From UMGS1387 sp045540015 (GTDB lineage Bacteria; Bacillota; Clostridia; Oscillospirales; CAG-382), in contig JAZQGP010000047.1 of NCBI GenBank assembly GCA_045540015.1, positions 36,905 to 100,904 of the forward strand: a DNA stretch of 64,000 nt, written 5' to 3'. Below, one piece after another: positions 26,449 through 35,649 of this stretch; positions within the stretch are counted from its first letter, which is position 1; each line of letters starts with the position of its first letter. A program made the position numbers and the translations under genes. The notes below the pieces were generated by a model that was not told the DNA's origin, searched no databases, and saw nothing but the letters and a program-made list of their open reading frames with translations.

Positions 26449-26943
26449 ATGAGAGTAATGGGAATAGACCCGGGACTTGCCACAGTCGGTTTCGGCATAG
26501 TCGAAAGTGCGGGGACATTTGATTTTAAGCCTATAGAGTTTGGCGCGGTGCTCACTCCTGCCGGCAAAAAAACAGAGGACAGACTGCTTGAAATATACTC
26601 AAATATAGATGAGCTTGTAACAACCTTCCATCCCGACGCTGTATCAATAGAAAAGCTGTTTTTCAATACAAACGAGAAAACTGCAATAAACGTTGCCGAA
26701 GCAAGAGGAGTTATATTGCTTGCGGTAAGAAAAAACAACGTTCCCATTTACGAATACACGCCGCTTCAGATAAAGCAGGCTCTAACCGGCTACGGCAGAG
26801 CCGAAAAAAAGCAGATAATGTATATGGTTAAAACGCTTTTGAGGCTTGAGAGCGAGCCTCGTCCCGATGACACAGCCGATGCTCTTGCCGCTGCAATCTG
26901 CCACATCTACAGTGCATCCTCACGTCTTTTCGGAATCAACTGA
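26449..26943 (+). CDS. ruvC: Crossover junction endodeoxyribonuclease RuvC
   Basis: This 164-residue enzyme resolves Holliday junctions with RuvAB. Motifs: MGIDPGLATVGFGI (first Asp), SIEKLFF (Glu), YTPLQIKQALTGYGRAEKKQI, and RPDDTADALAAAICH with the late acidic pair. Length is normal. ATG 26449 is chosen over ATG 26434 because GAAGGAG lies at the right distance. ruvA and ruvB are not nearby. Confidence 0.95.
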   Translation: MRVMGIDPGLATVGFGIVESAGTFDFKPIEFGAVLTPAGKKTEDRLLEIYSNIDELVTTFHPDAVSIEKLFFNTNEKTAINVAEARGVILLAVRKNNVPIYEYTPLQIKQALTGYGRAEKKQIMYMVKTLLRLESEPRPDDTADALAAAICHIYSASSRLFGIN

Positions 26944-26986
26944 CGCACGTAAAAAACGGTATATATAGCATATATATAAATTAAAT

Positions 26987-27045
26987 GGAGAAAATCGAAG
27001 AAGCTCCACCTTAATAATGCCGGGCATTATTATGTTCTTCTCTCC
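26987..27045 (+). promoter_or_regulatory. Nested hairpin in the leader of the holB-like gene
   Basis: An inner perfect stem AATAATGC / GCATTATT (loop CGG) sits within GAAGAA / TTCTTC and GGAGA / TCTCC. There is no T-run after it, so it is not a standard terminator. It could be an attenuator, an mRNA-stabilising structure or a small repeat. Confidence 0.5.
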
Positions 27046-27089
27046 GTTTCAAAATTCTCAAGGAAAGGAGGCAGCCGCCGGAAGGCTCG

Positions 27090-28049
27090 TTGCAACAGTG
27101 CAAAACAGCCCTCCGGAAACATCCGGACATGACTTTTTCCAAAACTCTTCCGGACGGATTTTGTGAAAATCCGAATCTTCACGCCTATCTTTACGTGTCT
27201 GCGGACAAGACAGACAGACACACAGCCGCTATAGAAATTGCAAAGTCACTGCTTTGTAAAGAGCGAAATGAACACGCTCTGCCCTGCGGTAAATGCTCCA
27301 ACTGCATAAAAATGGCGTCCCTCTCTCATCCCGACTGCTTTTTCTTCGCAAGCAACGGTGAAAAGGTGAGTGTAGACGACATACGCTCAATCTCGGAAAG
27401 AGCATATCTTGCTCCCAATGAAGCAAACGGAAAGGTGTTTATACTGGAAGAAGCAGACACCTACAACACACAGTCGCAGAACGCTCTTTTAAAAATACTG
27501 GAGGAACCGCCGGAAAATGTATTTTTTATACTGACCTCGGCAGCCAAAAATGCGCTTCTTCCAACAGTACGTTCGAGAGTATGTATTCTGTCGGGACGGG
27601 AAAAATCGCTCGAAGCCGTAAAGCAGGAGCTTTGTAAGACCTTTCCCGGTCTTTCGCCGACAGCTCTTAACAGAACGGCATATTTTGCCTACAGCTATGA
27701 CGGTGCCGACACAAAAAAGCTGAATGCCGAAATGATAGATACGGCATTTGAAACGTGTATTGATTTTCTGTCGGGCACAGACGATGGGCTTGACGTGTCA
27801 CGTCTGCCCAAAAAGCGCGACGAGCTTTCTGTATATCTTCAGGTTTTCATGCTCTGCACACAGCTTTTGTTAAAAGCAAAAATGACAGGGAATGCCGAGG
27901 AAAATGCTCTTACCTCGGAAGAAATTTCCCGTCTGTGTGCAAAAGTAAGCGCAAAACGGGCAATAACTCTATATGAGCTGTACGAGACCATATTTTTAAA
28001 ACTGATGAGCAACGCAAACGAAAACGCTGCAATATCTGCATTGCTTTAA
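27090..28049 (+). CDS. holB: DNA polymerase III delta' subunit-like clamp-loader protein
   Basis: This protein of 306-319 residues has the delta' pattern: a zinc-binding CGKCSNC...HPDC cluster, VDDIRSISERAYLAPNEANGKVFILEEADTYNTQSQNALLKILEEPPENVFFILTS, and RSRVCILSG (sensor region). Walker A is absent, as expected for delta'. It helps open and load the sliding clamp. The start is unclear: TTG 27090 follows GGAAGG, ATG 27129 has no strong site; the N-terminus lacks the usual GN..L..L..A motif, so it is atypical or shortened. It lies just upstream of yaaT, as often seen in Firmicutes. Confidence 0.85.
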   Translation: MQQCKTALRKHPDMTFSKTLPDGFCENPNLHAYLYVSADKTDRHTAAIEIAKSLLCKERNEHALPCGKCSNCIKMASLSHPDCFFFASNGEKVSVDDIRSISERAYLAPNEANGKVFILEEADTYNTQSQNALLKILEEPPENVFFILTSAAKNALLPTVRSRVCILSGREKSLEAVKQELCKTFPGLSPTALNRTAYFAYSYDGADTKKLNAEMIDTAFETCIDFLSGTDDGLDVSRLPKKRDELSVYLQVFMLCTQLLLKAKMTGNAEENALTSEEISRLCAKVSAKRAITLYELYETIFLKLMSNANENAAISALL

Positions 28050-28089
28050 AAGCTTAGAGTGCAAATATCTGCGCATTGAAAGGATTATA

Positions 28090-29811
28090 ATGAATAACAA
28101 CAATAATAACAGCAATAAACACGACAGTGACGGCATCACAACAAAAAAAGGCTTTCTTATATCACTTCCAGGAAAGAAAAAAGGGAGTGAGGCAAGCTCT
28201 GCAAGCTCGATTAACATGGCAAAAAACGTAAACTCGGAGTCATCAATAAATATGAGCAGCACTTCGGAAAAGAACCCTCAAGGCAAGCGCGGCTTTGACC
28301 GTAACCGCAAGAATAACAACGGTGCAAAAGAAAACAACGAACAGAGAAACACTTTTTCCGAAAACAGAGACGGCAACAACGAGCGCAGAAACGACAAAAA
28401 CAACAGACACGACAAAAAACGCCGTGACAAGCAAAACAATTTCCGCGACAACAAAAACGAGAACCGTGTCGAAACGGAAAACCGTCACAACAACGACAAT
28501 TCCCGTAAAAACACAAAAGACAAGTCGAAAAAGCAACGCGGAAATGAGCGCTCTTTCGATAACAGAACCGATAACAGAAACGAAAACCGCAATGAAAACA
28601 GAAACGCCGGAAGAAACCAAAACGACCGCAGAAACGGTCAGAAAAATCCTTCCGATTCAAGAAACGATATCCGTAAGGATAAGCAGCCTGAGGTAAAAGT
28701 AGACCTTCAGAGCAACAAGAAAAACCCTGCGGTATCTCCACTGTCCGCTCTCTCAGGCGACCTGTCCTCTTTCGGAAAGGCTCCTTCCCGACATTCCTTT
28801 ACACATTCGTCCGATGCAAAACCCGAAAACGAGCTGTCTCTTGAGGAAAAATACAAGAACGCCATTCCGCTTGCACAGCAGATAGCCGAAGAAAATGCCA
28901 AGGCGCGTCACCCAATGATAACCGCCGATGACAGCGAAAAGCAGGAAATTATCGGCGTACGCTTCAGAGAAGCAGGAAAAATTTACTATTTCGACCCGAA
29001 CGGGATGCAGGTTCCGTATGCAACGCCCGTTGTAGTCGAAACGGCTCGCGGTGCGGAATACGGCTTTACCGCAATTTCCAACAGATTCATTCCTTGTGCA
29101 AGTCTTGTTTCTCCTCTCAAGAAAATTGTGAGAATTGCAACGGAGGACGACACGAGAAAATATGTCGCAAACAAGGCACTTGAAAAGGACGGGGCAAAAA
29201 TTTTCCGCGAGAAGGTGGAAAAGCTCGGCCTTGAAATGAACCTCATATACGTAGAATATACCTTTGACAACTCAAAGCTCCTGTTCTATTTCACAGCAGA
29301 ATCAAGAGTTGACTTCCGTGAGCTTGTAAAAGAGCTTGCAGGCGTGTTCAGAACCAGAATAGAGCTTCGCCAGATAGGTGTCAGAGATGAGGCAAAGGTC
29401 CTCGGCGGCATGGGCGTTTGCGGCAGAGCAACCTGCTGCAGCACCTTCCTCGGAGATTTTGCTCAGGTTTCGATAAAAATGGCAAAAGACCAGAGCCTTT
29501 CACTCAATGCCGCAAAAATCTCCGGTGCTTGCGGAAAGCTCATGTGCTGTCTGAGATACGAAGACAAGGTTTACGAACAGGAAAACGCACGTACTCCAAA
29601 AATCGGCTCACTCGTTGAGACTCCCGATGGAAAAGGTACAGTCACGGAACGCAACACCCTCAAGGGAACCGTGAAGGTTACACTTGATTCAGAAGAAGCC
29701 GCACCTCCAAAGCTTTTCTCGAGAGACGAGGTTAAAATAATCGGTCACAGCAATATTGAAAGCGACAGCGAGCACGACGACAACGCAGACGAGATAAAGG
29801 ATGAAGATTAA
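28090..29811 (+). CDS. yaaT: PSP1-domain protein YaaT/RicT with long Asn/Arg-rich N-terminal extension
   Basis: Residues about 275-573 are the PSP1/YaaT domain: IIGVRFREAGKIYYFDPNG, TARGAEYGFT, the conserved cysteine set GGMGVCGRATCCSTFL and ISGACGKLMCCLRYE (four-Cys pattern), and IGSLVETPDGKGTVTE. In Bacillus subtilis this protein (RicT) forms an Fe-S-containing complex with RicA and RicF that promotes RNase Y-dependent mRNA maturation and supports sporulation. The first about 220 residues are low-complexity, rich in Asn, Arg, Lys, Asp and Glu, and probably disordered; the usual family length is nearer 280. Position between the delta' gene and truB fits a conserved housekeeping run. Confidence 0.9.
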   Translation: MNNNNNNSNKHDSDGITTKKGFLISLPGKKKGSEASSASSINMAKNVNSESSINMSSTSEKNPQGKRGFDRNRKNNNGAKENNEQRNTFSENRDGNNERRNDKNNRHDKKRRDKQNNFRDNKNENRVETENRHNNDNSRKNTKDKSKKQRGNERSFDNRTDNRNENRNENRNAGRNQNDRRNGQKNPSDSRNDIRKDKQPEVKVDLQSNKKNPAVSPLSALSGDLSSFGKAPSRHSFTHSSDAKPENELSLEEKYKNAIPLAQQIAEENAKARHPMITADDSEKQEIIGVRFREAGKIYYFDPNGMQVPYATPVVVETARGAEYGFTAISNRFIPCASLVSPLKKIVRIATEDDTRKYVANKALEKDGAKIFREKVEKLGLEMNLIYVEYTFDNSKLLFYFTAESRVDFRELVKELAGVFRTRIELRQIGVRDEAKVLGGMGVCGRATCCSTFLGDFAQVSIKMAKDQSLSLNAAKISGACGKLMCCLRYEDKVYEQENARTPKIGSLVETPDGKGTVTERNTLKGTVKVTLDSEEAAPPKLFSRDEVKIIGHSNIESDSEHDDNADEIKDED

Positions 29812-29814
29812 TCC

Positions 29815-30729
29815 ATGAACGGCATACTTAATGTATACAAGCCCGAGGGAATAACCTCATTTTCGGCAGTTGCAAGAGTAAAGAAATTTACAGGCGAAAA
29901 GCGAATAGGCCATGCAGGAACGCTCGATCCGCTTGCAACGGGAGTTCTTCCTCTGCTGATTGGAAAAGCCGCCTGCATGCAGGAAATGCTCTCAAGCCAC
30001 GACAAAACCTATGTTGCGGGCGTTCGTCTCGGTACTGTCACGGACACGGGAGACATCACGGGAAAAATCCTGTCGGAAAACAAAACCGCTATATCGGACG
30101 AAGCCTTTGCCGAAGCCCTTCCCGCTTTTGTAGGAAAGCAAAAGCAAGTGCCGCCTATGTATTCTGCAATACAGGTAGACGGAAAGCGGTTATACGACCT
30201 TGCAAGACAGGGTATTGAAGTCGAGCGGCAGGCTCGTGATATCGAAATATACTCCGCAAAGGTTGTATGCCGCGAAAGTGATACTGACTTTAAAATTGAA
30301 GTATCCTGTTCAAAGGGAACATATATAAGAACCCTGTGCGAGGATATCGGGCAGAAATTAGGCGTCGGTGCGTGCATGTACAGCCTTGAGAGAACGGTGT
30401 GCGGACAGTTTGAAAAGAAAGACAGTGTCTCTCTTTCTGAGCTTGAAGAATATTTCAACAGCAGACAAACGCAAAAAATCGAGGAAAAGCTCATAAAGCC
30501 CGAAAGCATTTTTTCGGATTTGAAAAAGATTTATCTTCCGGAATTTTACTCAAAGCTGTGCATTAACGGCTGCGAAATATACACAAAGAAAGCACGTATT
30601 GACGAAGCACTGTTTGAAACCGGTACAATGTGCCGCATATACACAAACGACAAGCGTTTTATCGGTCCAGGCGAATTACACGATTTCCCGGACGGCAAAG
30701 CAGTAAAGATGAAATACAGATTTATATAA
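29815..30729 (+). CDS. truB: tRNA pseudouridine-55 synthase
   Basis: This 304-residue enzyme has GILNVYKPEGITSF, catalytic D38 in HAGTLDPLATGVL, YVAGVRLGTVTDTGD, and the helper motif CSKGTYIRTLCEDIG. It makes pseudouridine 55 in the T-loop of tRNAs. The start follows the yaaT stop by three bases; no separate strong RBS is seen beyond AAGGATGAAG. Length is normal with a C-terminal PUA-like tail. Confidence 0.95.
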   Translation: MNGILNVYKPEGITSFSAVARVKKFTGEKRIGHAGTLDPLATGVLPLLIGKAACMQEMLSSHDKTYVAGVRLGTVTDTGDITGKILSENKTAISDEAFAEALPAFVGKQKQVPPMYSAIQVDGKRLYDLARQGIEVERQARDIEIYSAKVVCRESDTDFKIEVSCSKGTYIRTLCEDIGQKLGVGACMYSLERTVCGQFEKKDSVSLSELEEYFNSRQTQKIEEKLIKPESIFSDLKKIYLPEFYSKLCINGCEIYTKKARIDEALFETGTMCRIYTNDKRFIGPGELHDFPDGKAVKMKYRFI

Positions 30730-30753
30730 GACACCAGGAAAGGAAAAAGAAAA

Positions 30754-31995
30754 ATGGTACAGCAGAATCTTGATTTTTTAAAACAGTATGACCCTGAGAT
30801 TGCAGATGCAATAGGTCTTGAGCTCTCGCGTCAGAGAAGGAACATAGAGCTTATCGCAAGCGAAAATATAGTATCCGAGGCAGTTCTTTCGGCAATGGGA
30901 AGCGTCCTTACAAACAAGTATGCCGAGGGTTATCCCGGAAAGCGTTACTACGGCGGCTGCGAATGTGTTGACGTTGCAGAAAACATCGCAAGAGAACGTG
31001 CATGTAAGCTCTTCGGTGCAGAACACGCAAATGTTCAGCCTCATTCGGGTGCAAGTGCAAACTTTGCTGTATTCACAGCTTTTCTAAAACCCGGTGACAC
31101 AGTTATGGGCATGAATCTTGCCCACGGCGGACATCTCTCTCACGGAAGCCCCGTAAACGTTTCGGGTATGTACTTCAATGTAGTTCCCTACGGTGTAGGC
31201 GACGACGGTTTTATTGACTACGACGAAATGGAAAGAATCGCAATCGAGTCAAAACCCAAGATGATTATTGCAGGTGCGTCTGCATATCCGAGAGTTATCG
31301 ACTTTGAACGTTTCTCAAAGGTTGCAAAGAAGGTCGGCGCTATTCTCATGGTTGACATGGCTCACATTGCAGGTCTTGTTGCTGCAGGTGTTCACCCAAG
31401 TCCCGTACCTTATGCTGACGTTGTAACAACTACAACTCACAAAACTCTTCGCGGTCCGAGAGGCGGTCTTATACTTTGCAAGGAGGAATTTGCAAAGCAG
31501 ATTGACAAGTCCATTTTCCCGGGAACTCAGGGCGGCCCTCTCATGCACATAATTGCGGCAAAGGCTGTTTGCTTCGGTGAAGCGTTAAAGCCTGAGTTTG
31601 TATCTTACCAGAAGCAGCTTGTTTCCAACATGAGCGTATTTGCTTCTTCTCTTCTCGAAGAAGGCTTTAAGCTTGTTTCGGGCGGCACAGACAACCATCT
31701 CGGTCTTGTAGACCTTCGTCCTTTCGGAATTACAGGCAAGGAATTTGAACACAGACTTGACGAGGTTTACATCACCGTAAACAAGAACGCAATACCCAAC
31801 GACCCCGAGAAGCCATTTGTTACAAGTGGCGTAAGAGTAGGAACTGCTGCTGCCACTTCACGCGGCTTTGTTGAAGAAGATTTTAAAACAATTGCTCATC
31901 TCTTCAAGCTCACCGCAACCGAATTTGAAACTAAAGCCGACTACATCAGAGAGCAAGTCTGCGCTCTTTGCGACAAGTATCCGCTTTATATATAA
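30754..31995 (+). CDS. glyA: Serine hydroxymethyltransferase
   Basis: This 413-residue PLP enzyme interconverts serine and glycine with tetrahydrofolate. Motifs include NKYAEGYPGKRYYGGCE, VDMAHIAGLVAAG, PLP-lysine region VTTTTHKTLRGPRGG, and TSGVRVGTAAATSRGF. CAGGAAAGG precedes the ATG. A terminator lies directly after it. Confidence 0.97.
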   Translation: MVQQNLDFLKQYDPEIADAIGLELSRQRRNIELIASENIVSEAVLSAMGSVLTNKYAEGYPGKRYYGGCECVDVAENIARERACKLFGAEHANVQPHSGASANFAVFTAFLKPGDTVMGMNLAHGGHLSHGSPVNVSGMYFNVVPYGVGDDGFIDYDEMERIAIESKPKMIIAGASAYPRVIDFERFSKVAKKVGAILMVDMAHIAGLVAAGVHPSPVPYADVVTTTTHKTLRGPRGGLILCKEEFAKQIDKSIFPGTQGGPLMHIIAAKAVCFGEALKPEFVSYQKQLVSNMSVFASSLLEEGFKLVSGGTDNHLGLVDLRPFGITGKEFEHRLDEVYITVNKNAIPNDPEKPFVTSGVRVGTAAATSRGFVEEDFKTIAHLFKLTATEFETKADYIREQVCALCDKYPLYI

Positions 31996-32003
31996 TAAAA
32001 CTC

Positions 32004-32036
32004 AAAGACGGCTTGATTTTTCTTGCCGTCTTTTTG
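32004..32036 (+). terminator. Intrinsic terminator after glyA
   Basis: AAGACGGC / GCCGTCTT stem with T5 tail; it lies only 18 bases before the maf start, so it may partially attenuate maf. Confidence 0.85.
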
Positions 32037-32053
32037 AAAAACAAGGTGAAAAT

Positions 32054-32629
32054 ATGAATATAATTTTGGCATCCCAGTCACCAAGGCGTCGCGAAATACT
32101 TGAAAACCTCGGCGTAAAATTCACGTGCGAGCCATCGGATGTTGACGAAACAATAGAAGAAAGCCTGTCTCCCGATAAAGCAGTAATGGAAATATCAAAG
32201 AGAAAAGCGCTTTTCTGCCTTGAAAACCATGACGATGAAGTTTTTATAATCTCTGCCGACACAGTCGTTGTTATTGACGGTAAAATCATAGGCAAACCCA
32301 AAGACGAAAAGGATGCATTTGATATCCTGAAAAACCTTTCGGGTAAAACCCACGAGGTTTACACAGGCTATACTCTCTGCACAAAACAAAAATCTCTTTG
32401 CGATGTTTGCTGTACAAAAGTAACCTTCAAAACCCTGTCGGATCAGGAAATTACAAGATATATTGCAACTAAAGAACCTCTCGACAAAGCAGGGGCCTAC
32501 GGTATACAGGGCAAAGGCGCAGTTTTCGTCAAGGAAATACACGGAGACTATCTCAATGTCGTAGGTCTTCCCGCAAGTAAAATTTTTGACGATGCACAAA
32601 AACATTTTAATATATACTTGAATTGTTAA
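32054..32629 (+). CDS. maf: Maf-family nucleotide pyrophosphatase (dTTP/UTP pyrophosphatase type)
   Basis: This 191-residue protein starts ILASQSPRRREILENLG, the Maf signature loop, and has SADTVVVIDGKIIGKPKDE and AGAYGIQGKGAVFV. Maf proteins hydrolyse non-canonical or excess nucleoside triphosphates; the S-x-R-R and Q-G-K residues fit the YhdE class. ATG 32054 was chosen since the in-frame start at 31868 lies within glyA. Confidence 0.92.
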   Translation: MNIILASQSPRRREILENLGVKFTCEPSDVDETIEESLSPDKAVMEISKRKALFCLENHDDEVFIISADTVVVIDGKIIGKPKDEKDAFDILKNLSGKTHEVYTGYTLCTKQKSLCDVCCTKVTFKTLSDQEITRYIATKEPLDKAGAYGIQGKGAVFVKEIHGDYLNVVGLPASKIFDDAQKHFNIYLNC

Positions 32630-32680
32630 CACTTATATGATATCATGTAGTTATCAATACGAGGAAGAAGGGTGTTTAAT

Positions 32681-34390
32681 ATGATTAAGAACCTCAAGCA
32701 CAATTATCCTATGAAGGAAGTCAAGTATACCCCCAACATGAAGGTTGTCATTGAAGACTCCTTAAAGCAGCAGAACGAATTCGGTCAGACCATCGCTTAC
32801 CGCTACCGCAAAGGTGCAGAAATCGTTGAAGTGTCATATGAGCAGTTTTATCTTGACACAAAGTATATCGGCTCTGCTTTCACGGAAATGGGTTTCAGAA
32901 AAGGCAACAAAATTGCAATGATAGGTCCCAACAGCTATGAATGGATAACTGTTTTCGTTTCCGTTCTCAACAGCGAAGCCGTGTTTGTTCCCGTCGACAA
33001 AGAGCTTCCCATAGAAGAAATTGCATTCATTATAAACGACAGCGACACGGATGTTTTCTTCTACGCTTCGGTTTATGATGAAAAAATAAAGGCAAACAAA
33101 GAACTTTTCAAAAACGTAAAGTACTTTGTAAACATAGATGCAAAGGAAAATGACGGAGAATTCCTTTCCTACAGAAAGCTCATGGAAAAAGGTAAAAACC
33201 TTTTCGACGGCGGTTACACTGAATACACAGACATGACACCCGTCGAAGAAGAACTCAAGATGATTGTTTACACCTCGGGCACTACAGGCACAGCAAAGGG
33301 TGTAATGCTCAGTCTTGCAAATGTCATGAGTGCTCAGAACTACGGTCTCAGAGTTTCATCCATAGCAAAAACCATGATAAATGTACTTCCGCTTCATCAC
33401 ACCTTTGGCGGACTTGTTGATATTCTCGTTGCCATAAAATGCGGCTGTACCATGGGTATCAACGACAGCATAAGAAACGTTCTTCCGAACTTCAAGGCAT
33501 ACAAGCCCGAAGGCGCAATGCTTGTTCCTCTGTTTGTTGAAAAATTCTACCAGAGAATATGGGCAGGCATTGAAGAAAAGGGACTTACAAAGACCTTCAA
33601 GATTATGATGTCTGTAAGCAACGCTCTGCTCAAGGTCGGCATTGACGTAAGAAGAGTTCTTTTCAAATCAATTCATGAGCAGTTCGGTGGAAACTTAAGA
33701 CTTATCGTTTGCGGCGGCGCACCCATGAGAGAAGAGCTCGGACGTTTCTTCGAATCAATAGGTATAACAATTACCAACGGCTACGGAATCACGGAATGTT
33801 CTCCTCTTGTATCGGTTAACAGAGAGTATTATTACAACTTCTCCTCTGTAGGTGTGGTTTGTCCGAATGTTGAAGTAAAAATTGACAACCCCAATGAAGA
33901 CGGAGAAGGTGAAATTCTCGTAAAAGGTCCCGTTGTAATGATGGGTTATTACAAAAACCCCGAAAAGACGGCAGAGGTTCTCACCGAGGACGGCTGGTTC
34001 AGCACAGGTGACTACGGAAAATACGACAGAGAAGCCGAAAGACTTTACATCACAGGCAGAAAGAAGAACCTCATCGTACTCAAGAACGGCAAGAACATTT
34101 ATCCCGAGGAAATTGAAGATTATCTGACAGGAAAGACCGAAATCGAAGAAGTTATTATCAGCGCAATCAAAGACGAAGACGGAAGCGAAGTGGGACTTCA
34201 GGCAGAAATCTATCCGTTCCAGGAAAAGATTGAAGGCATGGATGAAAAAGCCGCCTACGACTTTATCAAGAATGTTGTTGAAGAATACAACAAGACAATG
34301 CCCGCACACAAGAGAGTCATCAAAGTTACTGTCCGCAAGGAACCCTTTGAAAAGACAACCTCAGGCAAGATTAAGAGAAAGTACAACTAA
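32681..34390 (+). CDS. AMP-forming acyl-CoA synthetase (long-chain fatty-acid--CoA ligase type)
   Basis: This 569-residue adenylate-forming enzyme has the phosphate loop VYTSGTTGTAKGVMLS, LPLHHTFGG, the adenine motif NGYGITECSPLVS, GEILVKGPVVMMGYYKNPEKT, the hinge TGDYGKYD and RKKNLIVLKNGKNIYPEEIE, and ends with the C-terminal lysine region TTSGKIKRKY. It activates a carboxylic acid, likely a fatty acid, to its CoA thioester. ATG 32681 follows GAAGAAGG; a GTG at 32672 is nearer to it. There is no attached acyl-carrier domain. Confidence 0.9.
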   Translation: MIKNLKHNYPMKEVKYTPNMKVVIEDSLKQQNEFGQTIAYRYRKGAEIVEVSYEQFYLDTKYIGSAFTEMGFRKGNKIAMIGPNSYEWITVFVSVLNSEAVFVPVDKELPIEEIAFIINDSDTDVFFYASVYDEKIKANKELFKNVKYFVNIDAKENDGEFLSYRKLMEKGKNLFDGGYTEYTDMTPVEEELKMIVYTSGTTGTAKGVMLSLANVMSAQNYGLRVSSIAKTMINVLPLHHTFGGLVDILVAIKCGCTMGINDSIRNVLPNFKAYKPEGAMLVPLFVEKFYQRIWAGIEEKGLTKTFKIMMSVSNALLKVGIDVRRVLFKSIHEQFGGNLRLIVCGGAPMREELGRFFESIGITITNGYGITECSPLVSVNREYYYNFSSVGVVCPNVEVKIDNPNEDGEGEILVKGPVVMMGYYKNPEKTAEVLTEDGWFSTGDYGKYDREAERLYITGRKKNLIVLKNGKNIYPEEIEDYLTGKTEIEEVIISAIKDEDGSEVGLQAEIYPFQEKIEGMDEKAAYDFIKNVVEEYNKTMPAHKRVIKVTVRKEPFEKTTSGKIKRKYN

Positions 34391-34404
34391 TTTCAAACGA
34401 AAAA

Positions 34405-34437
34405 GAGCCGAAGTGAATGCTTCGGCTCATAGTTTTT
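34405..34437. terminator. Bidirectional terminator
   Basis: GAGCCGAAG / CTTCGGCTC stem with T-run on both strands, between the convergent acyl-CoA synthetase and RluA-family genes. Confidence 0.88.
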
Positions 34438-35077
34438 AAATATCAAAATCCGATTTTACTTCAAACTCTCGCGGTATGTTTTCAAACGGACAAATAAAGG
34501 AAATTTTTGTGCTGAAAAGTGCGATATTTTTAATATTATCCTTTGCACCGTATTTGCCATCACCCACAAGGGGCATTTTTCTTGATGCAAACTGCGCTCT
34601 TATCTGATGGGAACGGCCGGTTTCAAGCGTCACATGCACACGGGAAACCGTCTTCCCGTCCTTCTCGGTTGTTTCAAGTGTTTCATAATACAGCCTTGCT
34701 CTCTTTACGCCCTTTCTCTCTTTATCCACAACAAAGGTTTTATTTTTTCTGCTATCCTTAAAGAGATAATCCTCCATAGAGCCTCTTTCAAGCGAAGGTG
34801 TTCCGTAAACAAGTGCCTCATATTCTTTTTTCATTTTGCCGTCCGCAACAAGAGCAGACATTTTTCCGGCTGCGGTTTTATTAAGTGCATAAACCATGAC
34901 GCCGCCAACGCCGACATCAAGTCTATGAAGTGCAAACACTTCTTTTACACAAAGCTTTTCGCGAAGAGCTTGCACAACGCTTGGCATATCCTTTGTATCT
35001 TCACTTGAATATCCTACCGGTTTTATGCAAGAAACAATATTTTTATCACTATACAGTATTTCAACATCTTTCTGCAC
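34436..35077 (-). CDS. RluA-family RNA pseudouridine synthase (short form)
   Basis: This 213-residue protein has the RluA catalytic motif HRLD with D54 (ALHRLDVGVGGVMVYA), KKEYEALVYG, and the ETGRSHQIRAQFA motif. There is no S4 domain, so it is a small RluA/YlyB-like member; target uridine in rRNA or tRNA is not known. It is leftward and convergent with the acyl-CoA synthetase gene. The variant VGVGGV for the common TSG stretch is unusual but keeps the Asp. Confidence 0.85.
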   Translation of the reverse strand: MQKDVEILYSDKNIVSCIKPVGYSSEDTKDMPSVVQALREKLCVKEVFALHRLDVGVGGVMVYALNKTAAGKMSALVADGKMKKEYEALVYGTPSLERGSMEDYLFKDSRKNKTFVVDKERKGVKRARLYYETLETTEKDGKTVSRVHVTLETGRSHQIRAQFASRKMPLVGDGKYGAKDNIKNIALFSTKISFICPFENIPREFEVKSDFDI

Positions 35078-35149
35078 TTATTTCACCTACCCTTTTGTGT
35101 AAAACAAAAAGCATACCACTCTGTGATATGCCTCTACTTCTTATAATGG

Positions 35150-35224
35150 GGTGAATTATGGGAATCGAACCCATGACCTCCAGGGCCACAACCTGGCGCT
35201 CTAACCAGCTGAGCTAAACCCACC
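35150..35224 (-). tRNA. tRNA-His (GTG)
   Basis: The cloverleaf has anticodon loop TTGTGGC between CCAGG and CCTGG, a T-arm with GGTTCGATTCC, and the extra 5' G typical of His tRNA. CCA is not encoded. Confidence 0.95.
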
Positions 35225-35242
35225 ATATAAAAAATCCGTTTA

Positions 35243-35319
35243 TGGCGCGTCTTGAGAGACTCGAACTCCCGACCTACTGCTTAGAAGGCAGTTGCTCTAT
35301 CCAGCTGAGCTAAAGACGC
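35243..35319 (-). tRNA. tRNA-Arg (TCT)
   Basis: Anticodon loop CTTCTAA between ACTGC and GCAGT; encoded CCA end. Confidence 0.95.
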
Positions 35320-35350
35320 GTGTTTCCTATAAAAACCCTTAAACGGAAAA

Positions 35351-35424
35351 TGGAGCGGGTGAAGGGAATCGAACCCTCGCCGCCAGCTTGGAAGGCTGGA
35401 GTTCTACCATTGAACAACACCCGC
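35351..35424 (-). tRNA. tRNA-Gly (TCC)
   Basis: Anticodon loop CTTCCAA between CCAGC and GCTGG; encoded CCA end. It is the first gene of the three-tRNA transcript. Confidence 0.95.
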
Positions 35425-35455
35425 ATATATTCGCCACTCACTCGGTGACTTGGTT

Positions 35456-35484
35456 ATTTTACCACACATCTTTTATTTTGTCAA
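35456..35484 (-). promoter_or_regulatory. Sigma-A promoter of the Gly-Arg-His tRNA operon
   Basis: Minus strand TTGACA, 17-base spacer, TAAAAT. Confidence 0.88.
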
Positions 35485-35506
35485 GAGGTTTTTCAAAAAA
35501 ATCCAC

Positions 35507-35576
35507 GCTTTCTTGAAAGAAAGCTTAGCAAAGAACTTTTGAACGGGGAAATTGAAGTTTAAACAACTTCAATTTC
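35507..35576 (+). repeat. Bipartite hairpin element, copy 3
   Basis: Hairpin 1 (35507-35524) pairs GCTTTCTT with AAGAAAGC; linker GCAAAGAACTTTTGAACG; hairpin 2 (35548-35576) pairs GAAATTGAAG with CTTCAATTTC. A second half-copy of hairpin 2 (TAAACAACTTCAATTTCAC) lies near 35611-35629. Confidence 0.85.
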
Positions 35577-35649
35577 ACATCGCCTGCCATTAGTATTTCT
35601 CATAAAATCTAAACAACTTCAATTTCACGATACTTTCTAACAAATTACT

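Noticed and set aside
28211..28741. Cys/Phe/Arg-rich minus frames
   Set aside because: They are shadows of the low-complexity N-terminus of yaaT.
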